Shown: one piece after another, positions 45,301-55,561 of the stretch
How positions within the stretch are numbered: position 1 is the first letter of the stretch
Layout of the letters: every line of letters begins with the position of its first letter
Assembly: GCA_030611265.1 (NCBI GenBank)
Contig: JAUWQD010000002.1
Location: 62,001 to 126,000, forward strand
DNA from: Methanosarcinaceae archaeon
GTDB taxonomy: Archaea; Halobacteriota; Methanosarcinia; Methanosarcinales; Methanosarcinaceae
DNA length: 64,000 bases
Direction: 5' to 3'
Notes under the pieces: generated by a model
What the model saw: the letters and a program-made list of their open reading frames with translations, nothing else
Told to the model about the DNA's origin: nothing
Database searches by the model: none
Program-made: the position numbers and the translations under genes

Positions 45301-45663
45301 TCTGGAAAATCGGGTGGACAAAAAGAAAAGCTTGCATATACAATTCTGGCATCTGCGCTTGCATACCGATTCGGTCCTGCAGGTGATAAGCCTGTGTCTA
45401 ATTCTTTCCGATTCGTAATAATCGATGAAGCCTTTAGTCGTAGTTCTGATGAAAGTGCTCGATATGGCCTCGATTTATTCAAAAAATTGAACTTACAGCT
45501 TTTAGTAGTAACTCCGTTGCAGAAGATCAATGTAGTTGAAGGCTACATTAACTTTGTTCACTTGTCATCGAATGACAATGGAAGCCATTCAAAGATTAGA
45601 AATGTCACTATTCAAGAATACAAAGAAGAAAAGATGAGCCAACAGGTCGGGGCGATGATATGA
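42310..45663 (+). CDS. jetC: Wadjet SMC-like ATPase JetC
   Basis: 1117 residues with SMC architecture. N-terminal Walker A GDIGSGKST lies at 48-56. Long coiled coils (about 280-400 and 620-770) enclose a hinge-like middle. A C-terminal ABC signature SGKSGGQKEKLAYT (about 997-1010) and Walker B FRFVIIDEAFSR (about 1034-1045) follow. It drives ATP-dependent DNA loop extrusion that allows small circular DNA to be sensed. Start ATG 42310 has aaggtgat upstream inside jetB; it overlaps jetD by 4 bases. Confidence 0.95.
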   Translation: MQNSLIDFSDDEFQKGFRLHRLEVFNWGTFDKNVWKIEPSGYNSLLTGDIGSGKSTLVDAITTLLVPPNNITYNKAAGAEKRERSLRSYVLGEHKSERDEYNNSKPVYLRDEKDFSVILSYFHNSGFDKGMTLAQVFWVNNGKVNKFFVTSKENLNIHDHFSLKDVETDITTMKKRIRALHDTFVFDTFKDYSNSFRPFFGIKSDKVLELFFQTVSMKNIDKLTVFMRTHMLEDIDFKSDIQAMVQNYDNLTKAYEFVQKAKAQLDMLNPMVDNISNYEDLLKEINVLQDCLDFLPFFFTEIKYELLVEDIGISKENFSSLNERIEEKITILEQLRDRERSIYISIRENKEGQRIQELENEIKSLEETKEVKFQKQQKYSEICTSLDIRIADDEQSFANSIKVAENLLKNVKEELEIRMDEVGRMFSSKERLENEYNDCKSEFESLNQRKTKIPSSSLKIRQSILENCSLKGVELPFIGEHIKVKSTETEWEGALERLLHNFGLSLLVPEEHYRTVSSYVNQTDLKGRLVYFRVPNILNSSSINESHGSSVASKLEMKADSKFHDWINNELTTKFDLMCCETIEQFQTEKRSITKKGQIKGSGGRHEKDDRKKLFDKREFVLGWDNKEKIELISKQMELLHQQIQECVKEKSRFKKKGEGLDEQKENLRDLLKIKDFSEIFWEIFVTKIQLLRQEIEELERTSDQLKILNNQLSSTKEQIAEEEYEKTNVEKNATLVNAKIEKHEADSKKCKEKLVVNPFKEKEEKPDISSYLRTDTFCITSIDQEQQTVRENIDQKKANRSDRSVRLSRSIVGQMTQYVDKYPVETTDLIAVIESISEFVDIFSKLKNENLPKYETNFKKELREHTIQSIATFSSKLDYEATSIEKNIATINKFLRDLDYNPGTFIELRSDKAPEINIKQFKAELKDCLSETLGNEDIYNEERFHKVKRLLDQFKGKDTVERNWTNTVTDVRNWLIFSAAEISSEDGSEIEFYSDSSGKSGGQKEKLAYTILASALAYRFGPAGDKPVSNSFRFVIIDEAFSRSSDESARYGLDLFKKLNLQLLVVTPLQKINVVEGYINFVHLSSNDNGSHSKIRNVTIQEYKEEKMSQQVGAMI

Positions 45664-46841
45664 TCCAACCAGAAGAGATCAAAAAGAAGGCTTTGCGCTG
45701 GTATTTAAAAATTTTGAGTTCTTCGGTTCAGGATATCTCTTTTTTCCCTAAAGAAATACAATTCCGAAAAATAAAGGCAAATGAAACGCTTGAGAACTTT
45801 TCACAAATTAATGAAAATATCAGTAAACTGAGAAGTGGATCTAAAGAAGAGATTGGTTACGGTTACTCAATAGAGTTTACCCTTAAGAATGATAGGAAAA
45901 TTGGTAAACAGCTTTTTCCAACTAGAATCTACTTTGAAACCCTTGATGATTATCTCAAGTTCCTACATAAAGAAAAAGAATATCATAGTGTCATGCAGGC
46001 AACACAGCAAATTATCGATCAGATCCCTCAGCTGAAAACATGGATTGTAGCTAATCCCCAAAAAGTACTTGATAATCTTGATAAATGGGATGATCTGATA
46101 AAAGTATGCAACTATTTCATTGAACACCCAAAGCCAAATATCTTTATTCGGGAACTACCTTTAGATATTTCTACAAAGTTTGTAGAGAGGAATAAAAATA
46201 TTCTTAGAAATCTCCTTGATATACTCGTAGAAGAACACATTAACAGTAGTGAGTCCGAGTTCGAAAAACGTTTTAATTTGAAATACAATGAACCCCTTAT
46301 CCGTTTACGGATTCTTGATGATGAGATTGCAGAAAATATGTTTAGTGGGGTTAATGATCTTAGCATCCCTCAAAGCCAATTCGATAATTTAAATATCCCA
46401 TGTGAAAAAGTGTTTATTCTTGAGAACAAGACGACTTATTCCAATATATTCAATTTTCTCACTCTTCCTTCTCTTACAAAATCAATTTCGATATTTGGTC
46501 AGGGTTTTGCTATCAATCAACTAAAAAATGCAAAATGGTTGTCAGACAAACAGATTATTTACTGGGGTGATATTGATGCTCATGGTTTCCAGATTTTGTC
46601 TCAACTAAGAGGATATTTTTCTCAGACAAGATCCTGTATGATGGATCTTCACACTTTCACACAGTTCAGAGATTTGGCTATTACTGGACCGGATACAATT
46701 ATGACAGATCTTGAGAATTTAACTGATGGTGAACGGGAGTTGTTTGAACTTTTGGTAGGTTTGAAAAAGAGTAATCGTTTGGAGCAGGAAAAGATTCCGC
46801 ATGTTTATGCTGTAGGGAGTATATATGAAATTGTAAACTGA
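45660..46841 (+). CDS. jetD: Wadjet Toprim nuclease JetD
   Basis: 393 residues. An N-terminal arm domain (DUF3322 type) is followed by a C-terminal Toprim-like domain (DUF2220) with the acidic motif IYWGDIDAHGFQILSQLRGYF around residues 300-320 and an upstream Glu near KVFILENKTTYSN. JetD cleaves the plasmid once the JetABC complex has extruded it. Last gene of jetABCD, all four overlapping. All key motifs are intact, so the system looks functional. Confidence 0.92.
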   Translation: MIQPEEIKKKALRWYLKILSSSVQDISFFPKEIQFRKIKANETLENFSQINENISKLRSGSKEEIGYGYSIEFTLKNDRKIGKQLFPTRIYFETLDDYLKFLHKEKEYHSVMQATQQIIDQIPQLKTWIVANPQKVLDNLDKWDDLIKVCNYFIEHPKPNIFIRELPLDISTKFVERNKNILRNLLDILVEEHINSSESEFEKRFNLKYNEPLIRLRILDDEIAENMFSGVNDLSIPQSQFDNLNIPCEKVFILENKTTYSNIFNFLTLPSLTKSISIFGQGFAINQLKNAKWLSDKQIIYWGDIDAHGFQILSQLRGYFSQTRSCMMDLHTFTQFRDLAITGPDTIMTDLENLTDGERELFELLVGLKKSNRLEQEKIPHVYAVGSIYEIVN

Positions 46842-46985
46842 GTGATTTGTATTCATCTCTATAAGTATCAATAATTTGAGTCCTATCTTGAAGTTGCAGA
46901 AGTTTATAAGAGGAGTTGTTTGACCTGCTCGAAGAAACACACTTTTACTTGAAGAATAACTTGGTGCAGTGTTCTCCAGATGGTA

Positions 46986-47291
46986 TCAAGGATACTTCAT
47001 ATTCTTCTGTCTCTTCACAGCATCCAATTGCATTATTTTATCCATGATTTCCTGCTTGTTGATGAAGACTTGAGCCTGCCCTACATCCAAGGGCTGGTCA
47101 TCAATATCGTTAACCTCCTTTCCAATTAGAATAACACTATCCGCATGAATATGCCTGCGTTTCATATGTCCAATATCCCCTTCATACTTGTACTCAAGAT
47201 GATCCGCATACTGCAAAATTGTCATATTCAGAGATTTGAAATATTCAGTTCCCTGCTTGATCTCACCTGTATTGTAGTCTAGAAATGCCAC
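46986..47291 (-). CDS. Hypothetical protein
   Basis: 101 residues, charged and soluble, starting MAFLDYNTGEIKQGTEYFKSL. It contains GHMKRRHIHADSVILIGKEVND and a C-terminal helix KQEIMDKIMQLDAVKR. No family is recognised. It lies between the Wadjet operon and a toxin-antitoxin-like pair, in a defence-type neighbourhood. Confidence 0.5.
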   Translation of the reverse strand: MAFLDYNTGEIKQGTEYFKSLNMTILQYADHLEYKYEGDIGHMKRRHIHADSVILIGKEVNDIDDQPLDVGQAQVFINKQEIMDKIMQLDAVKRQKNMKYP

Positions 47292-47486
47292 TCTTTTAAT
47301 TTTATAGTTATACTTTGAATACGAACCTTGTCCATATACAACAAGTCGGCCATATGGGCAACTTTGTAATTTATAACATATTGGAATAAATAATATTTAA
47401 AAATCATAAATCGTATTTGATAAATATACGACATCATAGGATTGACGTGACACTCGTGAATCTTCGAGTATCTTCATGACTCCCAC

Positions 47487-48203
47487 TCATTCAATCTTTG
47501 ATAACACACATTCATTTAGCCATGATGGGATGGAATCTTCATTTGATAATATCAATGATTTATCCGGCTTTATTTCAGCGATTAACTGCATTTGTTCTGA
47601 ATTATCAAAAATGTATGCTCTTCTACAATGTTGTAAAGCAGCGAATAAATTATCGTGTGACTGTGAGTATCGACTGCGGATTTTGTCATGGGGAACATCA
47701 TGTTCTCCCCTTGATACTCTTTCTTCCACACGATCACAATTAATGTCAGAATCTATTGTGCTTACAAAATATAAATACACTAACCATTCGTTGTTTTTTG
47801 CAGTTTCGAGAAAATCTACTCTTGATTTATGTGCAAGAACAGTTTCATATGAAAATAATGTTTCATCTGATTTTATGAAAGAATGTCTTAGAAAATCAGC
47901 TAACATTGAACCCATGTACGGACTTTTGTTTATTATGTTAAAACAATTGTCTTCGATTTTGAGATCTTTTATGTCAATGTTGCAATTTTGGAAAAATGGA
48001 GACTGAGATATGAAGCCTCGAAAATCGTTTTCATCAATTTTTAATCCAAAGTTATCGAAACAAAGCACATCAATTGAATTAAGATAATCAGGATTTATGT
48101 GACGATTAGGATTAATCAATTTATCGCCTTGTTTAATAAACTGACTAACCAGCGTTGTTTTGCCTGACCCATTTGGTCCTGCAAATACTCTCATACGTTT
48201 CAT
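47487..48203 (-). CDS. Zeta-toxin-like P-loop kinase
   Basis: 238 residues. The start MKRMRVFAGPNGSGKTTLVSQFI holds a Walker A motif at about 8-17. Further similarity to the zeta-toxin / AAA P-loop family is seen in NPNRHINPDYLNSID, FSYETVLAHKSRVDFLETAK and RVEERVSRGEHDVPHDKIRSRY with conserved Arg residues. Zeta toxins phosphorylate UDP-N-acetylglucosamine in bacteria; an archaeal member may use another substrate. Its ATG overlaps the stop of the small upstream gene (ATGA), so it is the second gene of a probable toxin-antitoxin pair. Confidence 0.8.
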   Translation of the reverse strand: MKRMRVFAGPNGSGKTTLVSQFIKQGDKLINPNRHINPDYLNSIDVLCFDNFGLKIDENDFRGFISQSPFFQNCNIDIKDLKIEDNCFNIINKSPYMGSMLADFLRHSFIKSDETLFSYETVLAHKSRVDFLETAKNNEWLVYLYFVSTIDSDINCDRVEERVSRGEHDVPHDKIRSRYSQSHDNLFAALQHCRRAYIFDNSEQMQLIAEIKPDKSLILSNEDSIPSWLNECVLSKIE

Positions 48204-48430
48204 AGCTGATATCGTCTTTTCTCTGGCGTTACTGAACTATTTTCGACTTTTCGAATAACTTCAATATGTCCATTTGGATATTTTTTGACAATATATCCAC
48301 CTTGTTGTATAGTTACTGATCTTCCGTGATTAAATGCATTTTTTACCGCATTATGAGATGCTTCTTTTGCAATTTTCTCAATAGATTCAGTTTGTGGATC
48401 TTCTAGGGTTCTGTTATCTGCTAATTGCAT
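48200..48430 (-). CDS. Probable antitoxin of the zeta-like pair
   Basis: 76 residues from ATG 48430, 7 bases after ggagg; an in-frame ATG at 48445 precedes that site. It has an acidic N-terminal half, then the basic GGYIVKKYPNGHIEVIRKVE segment and VTPEKRRYQL end. Small size, position directly before the P-loop gene and the 4-base overlap are typical of an antitoxin. The family is not recognised. Confidence 0.65.
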   Translation of the reverse strand: MQLADNRTLEDPQTESIEKIAKEASHNAVKNAFNHGRSVTIQQGGYIVKKYPNGHIEVIRKVENSSVTPEKRRYQL

Positions 48431-48589
48431 TGTAGATTCCTCCATTTAGCAAATTTGTCATGTATAGTTACATACAACATTTACATAAATACATTTGTAC
48501 TTGCCTTATGAGACGTTTTATTATTTTCTGAAATTCATAAATTGTAACCAAATCACACACATATTTCCTGATGTTCAAACATCCCCCTT

Positions 48590-50209
48590 TCACATCACCC
48601 TCAACAACGAATGATTCATAGTCTGCTCAGGACACACCACAACGCAGCGCCTGCAACTTGTGCCAAGGCAATGCTGGCTGTCAATGTTCACAAACCTATT
48701 TCCGTCTTTTTCGACTATGACCAATGCATCTTCGGGGCATTCCTTTTCGCATTTGTGGCACAATGTGCATTTTACGACCGGAGCTTCGAGGGTGATTCCA
48801 ATGTCTGCTACAACATCAAGACCAAGATAACCCACGTCATCGATATCCCTGACAACTCTTTTTTCAATGTTCACATCTTTCAGGGTTCCGGGATAAACCG
48901 GAATATTGTACATCTCAAGCATCTGGGCATACATCTCGGTTGGCATTCCATTTTGCCATGATGCGAGCTCGCACATGTAAATATTCTTGAATGTTTCACT
49001 CGAAGCCATCATCAGATGATCTGCTTTGATCTTTTGTGCGATCGTGATAACTTCATCAAGTTTTGACCTGTCGAGCGCGATCTTCCTTGCGAGCCCAAGG
49101 GATGTATTCCCAAACTGGATAATGTTTTCGCAAAAATCAGGAACCGAACCGATGCGTCTTGCCTTATTCGCATCAACATAAGTGCCGGTTGCCCCGGACA
49201 TATATGAATACTTCAGATCCTCATATTTCAAACCGGAATCAACAATAAGCGTCATATGTGCTGCCCTGATAGCACCGATCGCTTTCCCCGCTTCTTCAAC
49301 ATCCTTACTGCTGATCGTAATCCCCGGACCCAGAATCAGTTTACCGTTGGGCAGTTCAGGGAGTTTTACGATCAATCCTTCCTTAAGGGCAAGTGCGATC
49401 GTTGAAATAACCCCCGTACCCGTAATCCCCTTAGGTACCACATCCGATCCCTCGATCTCATTCCCCATCACAGGATCTACAAGAGGACCTTTTGCAGGAT
49501 TCATATTGCCGTCAATAACAGTAAGTCTCCAATATCCGTCCTCAACATTTACATCACTGATAGCCCCCGGACCAGCAAGCATACCGCAGCTTATACCCTG
49601 CCCCTCAATAGCCGGACCTGCCGCCGCACTTGCCGTAATTATCTTATCCCCGATCTTAAGCGCCATTTCAGCGTTGGTCCCATAATCCGTAACAAGACAA
49701 GGTTCTTTTTGAGCCATAAAATCAGTCTCAAGCATCATTGCAAGAGCATCAGCCCCGATCTCATGTTTGATAGCCGGAGGAACGACGATCTCGCAATTAT
49801 CCATCTCGAAAATACCTTTGAATATCTCATTTGCCGGAAATATCCTTGCATCCCGATTCACATCTTCCACACCCAGAGAAGCCTGCTTGCTCTTCCCGGC
49901 ATATGCAAGATCCCTTATCTCAATATTCTGGAACAGGGAAAGCTGGATTGGATTCCCGCAAACCGCAATACGTGCAATCTCATTGGGATCAACATCGAAT
50001 TTTTGCAGGATCTCCCTGACAGTCTCAATGATAATTCCATGCGCCACATCGGCTCCTGTGTTAATGGCAAAGTCAAGATGGTCCATCACATTTCCACCGG
50101 GCAGGGGATGTCCCATTGTTACCACGGTTTTAATAGTATCTTTCTTTTCAAGGTCGATCAATTGTGATCTAAAACCACTTGTTCCAAGGTCAAGGGATAT
50201 TACATACAT
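48590..50209 (-). CDS. ramA: Methylamine methyltransferase corrinoid protein reductive activase RamA
   Basis: 539 residues from ATG 50209, the same length as characterised RamA; a longer frame from 50230 lacks a ribosome site, while ggaga lies just before 50209. An N-terminal ASKHA-type ATPase part (ISLDLGTSGFRSQLIDL, VTDYGTNAEMAL) is followed by two C-terminal iron-sulfur motifs, CTLCHKCEKECP and CLGTSCRRCVVVCP. It uses ATP and low-potential electrons to reduce inactive Co(II) corrinoid proteins (MttC, MtbC, MtmC) to Co(I). It follows pylD by 24 bases and so belongs to the pyl operon. Confidence 0.95.
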   Translation of the reverse strand: MYVISLDLGTSGFRSQLIDLEKKDTIKTVVTMGHPLPGGNVMDHLDFAINTGADVAHGIIIETVREILQKFDVDPNEIARIAVCGNPIQLSLFQNIEIRDLAYAGKSKQASLGVEDVNRDARIFPANEIFKGIFEMDNCEIVVPPAIKHEIGADALAMMLETDFMAQKEPCLVTDYGTNAEMALKIGDKIITASAAAGPAIEGQGISCGMLAGPGAISDVNVEDGYWRLTVIDGNMNPAKGPLVDPVMGNEIEGSDVVPKGITGTGVISTIALALKEGLIVKLPELPNGKLILGPGITISSKDVEEAGKAIGAIRAAHMTLIVDSGLKYEDLKYSYMSGATGTYVDANKARRIGSVPDFCENIIQFGNTSLGLARKIALDRSKLDEVITIAQKIKADHLMMASSETFKNIYMCELASWQNGMPTEMYAQMLEMYNIPVYPGTLKDVNIEKRVVRDIDDVGYLGLDVVADIGITLEAPVVKCTLCHKCEKECPEDALVIVEKDGNRFVNIDSQHCLGTSCRRCVVVCPEQTMNHSLLRVM

Positions 50210-50233
50210 ATTAGGTCTCCATATTTTCATTTA

Positions 50234-51013
50234 TCAGATTACAGAATACAACATCGAAGCAACTCCTATCACAAGAGGCTCCATAACAAGATCAACGCGA
50301 TATTTCTTTCCCACTTCCGATGGCAAACCACATGGTATTCCGGGTGTCGATACAAGACATCTCTCTTCGATCATACCCTCGGAGATGGTATCTGCATTTG
50401 GTGTAGCTTCAAGCACCATTGAGAACCGTTTCCGGTCATCGCTACAATATGGATTAATACCAAGTTCATCAACAGCCTTTTCCAGAAACGCTTTATTAGG
50501 GTCGCAGGCAAAGACATTAAATCCCTTTTTAACAAGATGCTTCGCACCCGCATAACCAACTCCTCCAAGCCCGATTACCAGAATATCCTTTGAAGTTGCG
50601 TCCTCAAATCTGGATGCGATCTCAGCATATATCACACCCGTGGCAACATGGTTACTCACGATCTTTTCGTTTCTCAGGTTGTGCGCGGTGAAGATATGGT
50701 CATCTGCCATCAATATAATGTCAGCACCCTGTGAAACAGCCTCATAATAACCTGTCACGTCAGGATGTTCAGAGATAAATCCATCAAGCCCGAAGTATTC
50801 CACAATGAACAGCAAAGATGATGCAAAATTACCGATCACTCCGTTGCCGGCAGTTATAGGTATTATTCCTACCTTTTCAGAACCAAGTTTTGTCCCGTAT
50901 AACGATTCACATATCCCTTTAATATCAACTCCTGTGACCTTACTTACAACAGCATCATTCTCTTCAAGCTGCATAGATAGGTTTTCCAGATCTTCCTGTG
51001 TTAAAAGTGCCAT
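50234..51013 (-). CDS. pylD: Pyrrolysine biosynthesis dehydrogenase PylD
   Basis: 259 residues with a Rossmann NAD-binding motif (VIGLGGVGYAGAKHL) in the C-terminal half and a helical N-terminal domain (VGIIPITAGNGVIGNFASS). It oxidises the lysyl-ornithine intermediate, which then cyclises to pyrrolysine. It starts 2 bases after the pylC stop. Confidence 0.96.
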   Translation of the reverse strand: MALLTQEDLENLSMQLEENDAVVSKVTGVDIKGICESLYGTKLGSEKVGIIPITAGNGVIGNFASSLLFIVEYFGLDGFISEHPDVTGYYEAVSQGADIILMADDHIFTAHNLRNEKIVSNHVATGVIYAEIASRFEDATSKDILVIGLGGVGYAGAKHLVKKGFNVFACDPNKAFLEKAVDELGINPYCSDDRKRFSMVLEATPNADTISEGMIEERCLVSTPGIPCGLPSEVGKKYRVDLVMEPLVIGVASMLYSVI

Positions 51014-51015
51014 TC

Positions 51016-52113
51016 TTATGCCCCCTGTTTACCCATTCCCAAATACTCATTAACGATCTCCAGTCCTTTTTGCCTGTTGATTACCATTTCATCTTTTGCA
51101 GAACCCCAGCTAATAAAAGTAAAAATGTTCTTTTTTCCCCTACATTCGAATATCTCAAGTCCTTCAGAAATATGGAATTCGTTATAATCACGTCCCTGTG
51201 AGATCATATGCTCACCAATCGGTACAAGTTTACCGCCCTGTGGAGTCAGATGCTCGAAAATACAAAAGTTGTTACCGGAAACCCCATCCAACTCTTGAAC
51301 ACCGCCTGAAAATGCATTAAAAAGGAGCTCAACAAGATTTATGCTGGTACAGTGATAGACAACCGTAGGTGTCTGGCTTGGGAACCTTGCATCGATCTCG
51401 ATTACTTTTAATCCCCCGAGGCTGTTGATTGCCTCAATATCCATAATTCCACGAAGGTTCAGGTTCTTTGCCAACTTATGAGAAATTTCCCTAAAAGCAG
51501 GGTAATGCCCAATAGGCGTTATCATGTGGCAGTCATAGGTATCATCCACATGCACTTTTGTCTCCTTGATCACTGCAAAATTACTGCCATCCCCGACAAC
51601 TTCCAGTGAAATTACATCCCCGTCTACATACTCCTCAACAAGCATTGATGGATCAAGACCTTCCAGCCCCTCCTCCTCGTATATTATAGAAGTTCCCACG
51701 CTACTGCTCTGGCAGGATGGCTTAACAAAAAAGGGGGGAACTGTAGGATTGTCGAGAGGTGTAGGCACATCAATTGACTTGAAATATTCTTTTGAACGTT
51801 TCTTGTCCCTGCTAATATAGTATGCATCAAAATCAAATAATATCGGGCATTCCAGCTTATCCTTAATGGTTTTCAGGAATTCGATCGTGTCCGGATCCTC
51901 ATTCACAGGGATTATTCCATCTACAATTCCTGAAATATCAATAAGCTTTTCAGGCTTTTGAATGACATCAAAACAATGGAAATCGTCAACCATATTCTTT
52001 ATCAGCGGGTGCTTGTTCCTGTCAACAAGCACAACATTCATCCCGGCTTTTTTTGCCAGATAGGTCACTTCGAACCCCTGCAACTTCCCCCCGATAAGAG
52101 CTATGCTCCTCAT
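51016..52113 (-). CDS. pylC: Pyrrolysine biosynthesis ligase PylC (ATP-grasp)
   Basis: 365 residues. N-terminal dinucleotide-like fold (IALIGGKLQGFEVTYLAKKAG), then ATP-grasp with FVKPSCQSSSVGTSI, MLVEEYVDGDVISLEVVG and GIMDIEAI...VIEIDARFPSQTP. It joins 3-methyl-D-ornithine to lysine with ATP. The start overlaps the pylB stop by 4 bases (ATGA). Confidence 0.96.
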   Translation of the reverse strand: MRSIALIGGKLQGFEVTYLAKKAGMNVVLVDRNKHPLIKNMVDDFHCFDVIQKPEKLIDISGIVDGIIPVNEDPDTIEFLKTIKDKLECPILFDFDAYYISRDKKRSKEYFKSIDVPTPLDNPTVPPFFVKPSCQSSSVGTSIIYEEEGLEGLDPSMLVEEYVDGDVISLEVVGDGSNFAVIKETKVHVDDTYDCHMITPIGHYPAFREISHKLAKNLNLRGIMDIEAINSLGGLKVIEIDARFPSQTPTVVYHCTSINLVELLFNAFSGGVQELDGVSGNNFCIFEHLTPQGGKLVPIGEHMISQGRDYNEFHISEGLEIFECRGKKNIFTFISWGSAKDEMVINRQKGLEIVNEYLGMGKQGA

Positions 52114-53156
52114 GACACCACCCCTACGATCCTGTTAAAATCGGATTGGCTTGCCGGTTCCATACCCATCTCCCTGAGGCGCTTTACAACACTTTTAGGA
52201 TCCCTGTCCCTCTCTTTGAGATCCCGGTCATAATTGACAACGCCTTCGAGAGAGGAATTGGAAGGTATTATGGATGTGACCACATTTGCCCCTGCATTCA
52301 ATCTTTGCACCATACCATCGATCCCTTCAAGGTCAAGAGATGCAGGGATCAGCCGGTCAGGGAACATCAATCTCAGTATTGCCAATATTTTTAATTCGGA
52401 AATGTTTGATCTCTGGATAGTACCCTCAAGGGGAGTTCCTTCCTGCGGAACAAAGGTCATAACGCGAACCATATCAGGAGAGGCCTCTTCCATGCCTCGA
52501 AGTGATAGAATGGTTGACTCCACATCATCCCCGATCCCTGTAAGTATCCCGTCTTCAACCCGGTAACCGATACTTTTTGCGAATTTCCTTGCATTGACCC
52601 GATCATCAAAGGATTGTCCGACCCTCAGTTTCTTATACAGGTTCCGGTCATGCGTCTCCTGGTATAATGCTAGGAAATTAGCACCATTGTCGTTTAATTC
52701 TCTCAGGACCTCATTGTCCATGACCCCCGGAGAGATCATAATTGGAAGATCAAGTTCGCTTTTCACTGTTTTCACGAGATCAATGAACCTTTCAGGATTG
52801 TCATGGAAGTAAGGATCTTCCCCCATGGTCAGGTCCACCATGTGAATGTCCTCACCTTTCAAAGCCCTGCAAATATTACGTACCTCCCTGATGTCAAGAC
52901 GGTATCTCTCTATGTCATTCGATTCCCTGTAATAGCAAAATGCACATCTGTTTTTACAGTATGTGGAAAAGTAAACAAAGCTGTAGAGAAAGACCTTGTT
53001 CCCGAAGAAATAATCCCTTACCTTTCTTGATATGTAAAATAACTTTTCAAGTTCTTCTTTTTCATTAATGGAAACCAGTTCCCTCAGATCATCATCTGAG
53101 AGTTTCAATCCGTTCAATATCCCTTCTGCAAAATTGTCAAGATCATTCTGTGTCAT
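52110..53156 (-). CDS. pylB: Methylornithine synthase PylB (radical SAM)
   Basis: 348 residues from ATG 53156; the frame is open further into pylS, but this start gives the normal family length. The iron-sulfur motif is C67-x3-C71-x2-C74 in FSTYCKNRCAFCYY. It converts lysine to 3-methylornithine, the first step of pyrrolysine synthesis. A gaggtgat site lies 13 bases upstream. It follows pylS by 22 bases. Confidence 0.96.
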   Translation of the reverse strand: MTQNDLDNFAEGILNGLKLSDDDLRELVSINEKEELEKLFYISRKVRDYFFGNKVFLYSFVYFSTYCKNRCAFCYYRESNDIERYRLDIREVRNICRALKGEDIHMVDLTMGEDPYFHDNPERFIDLVKTVKSELDLPIMISPGVMDNEVLRELNDNGANFLALYQETHDRNLYKKLRVGQSFDDRVNARKFAKSIGYRVEDGILTGIGDDVESTILSLRGMEEASPDMVRVMTFVPQEGTPLEGTIQRSNISELKILAILRLMFPDRLIPASLDLEGIDGMVQRLNAGANVVTSIIPSNSSLEGVVNYDRDLKERDRDPKSVVKRLREMGMEPASQSDFNRIVGVVS

Positions 53157-53178
53157 ATCATTTAACAAAGAAATCACC

Positions 53179-55242
<2,064 letters not shown>

Positions 55243-55557
55243 ATGACAGATATAACAGTAAATTCAACTATATGTGATTTTGTTCATGAAATACATGGGG
55301 AACTTGAGGGGGACAAAGTTGTCATTGATATAGATGCACCCTGTGAAAAGGTCAAACAAATTTCACATCTGGAAGTTCCAAAGATGGAAGTTTTTGACAT
55401 CAAAGACAATTATGTAATGGATAAAGCCAAAGAAGCGAAAATGTGTTCTACTTGTCTGGTACCCTGTGCGATACTTCATGCATGCAAAATAGAGTCTGAA
55501 TTCATGTCAAAGTCCCTTGTTAAGAAATCAGGACCTTTGAGTATAGAATTTAAATAA
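55243..55557 (+). CDS. Small Cys-rich protein, DUF6951-like
   Basis: 104 residues with aaggtgat before the ATG. The layout, VNSTICDFVHEIHGELEGDKVVI then IDAPCEKVKQIS, and the Cys cluster CSTCLVPCAILHACKIE, resembles the DUF6951 family of small methanogen proteins that bring a C-x2-C-x3-PC motif and occur next to corrinoid methyltransferase genes. A metal-binding or reductase-partner role is likely but unproven. The next gene, a CoM methylase, begins 5 bases later. Confidence 0.65.
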   Translation: MTDITVNSTICDFVHEIHGELEGDKVVIDIDAPCEKVKQISHLEVPKMEVFDIKDNYVMDKAKEAKMCSTCLVPCAILHACKIESEFMSKSLVKKSGPLSIEFK

Positions 55558-55561
55558 TATA

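Noticed and set aside
49182-49685. Long plus-strand frame opposite ramA (167 residues)
   Set aside because: It is an antisense shadow of ramA, rich in Pro/Ser/Ile, with no ribosome site. Other long antisense frames over mttP, the kinases and pylD were left out for the same reason.
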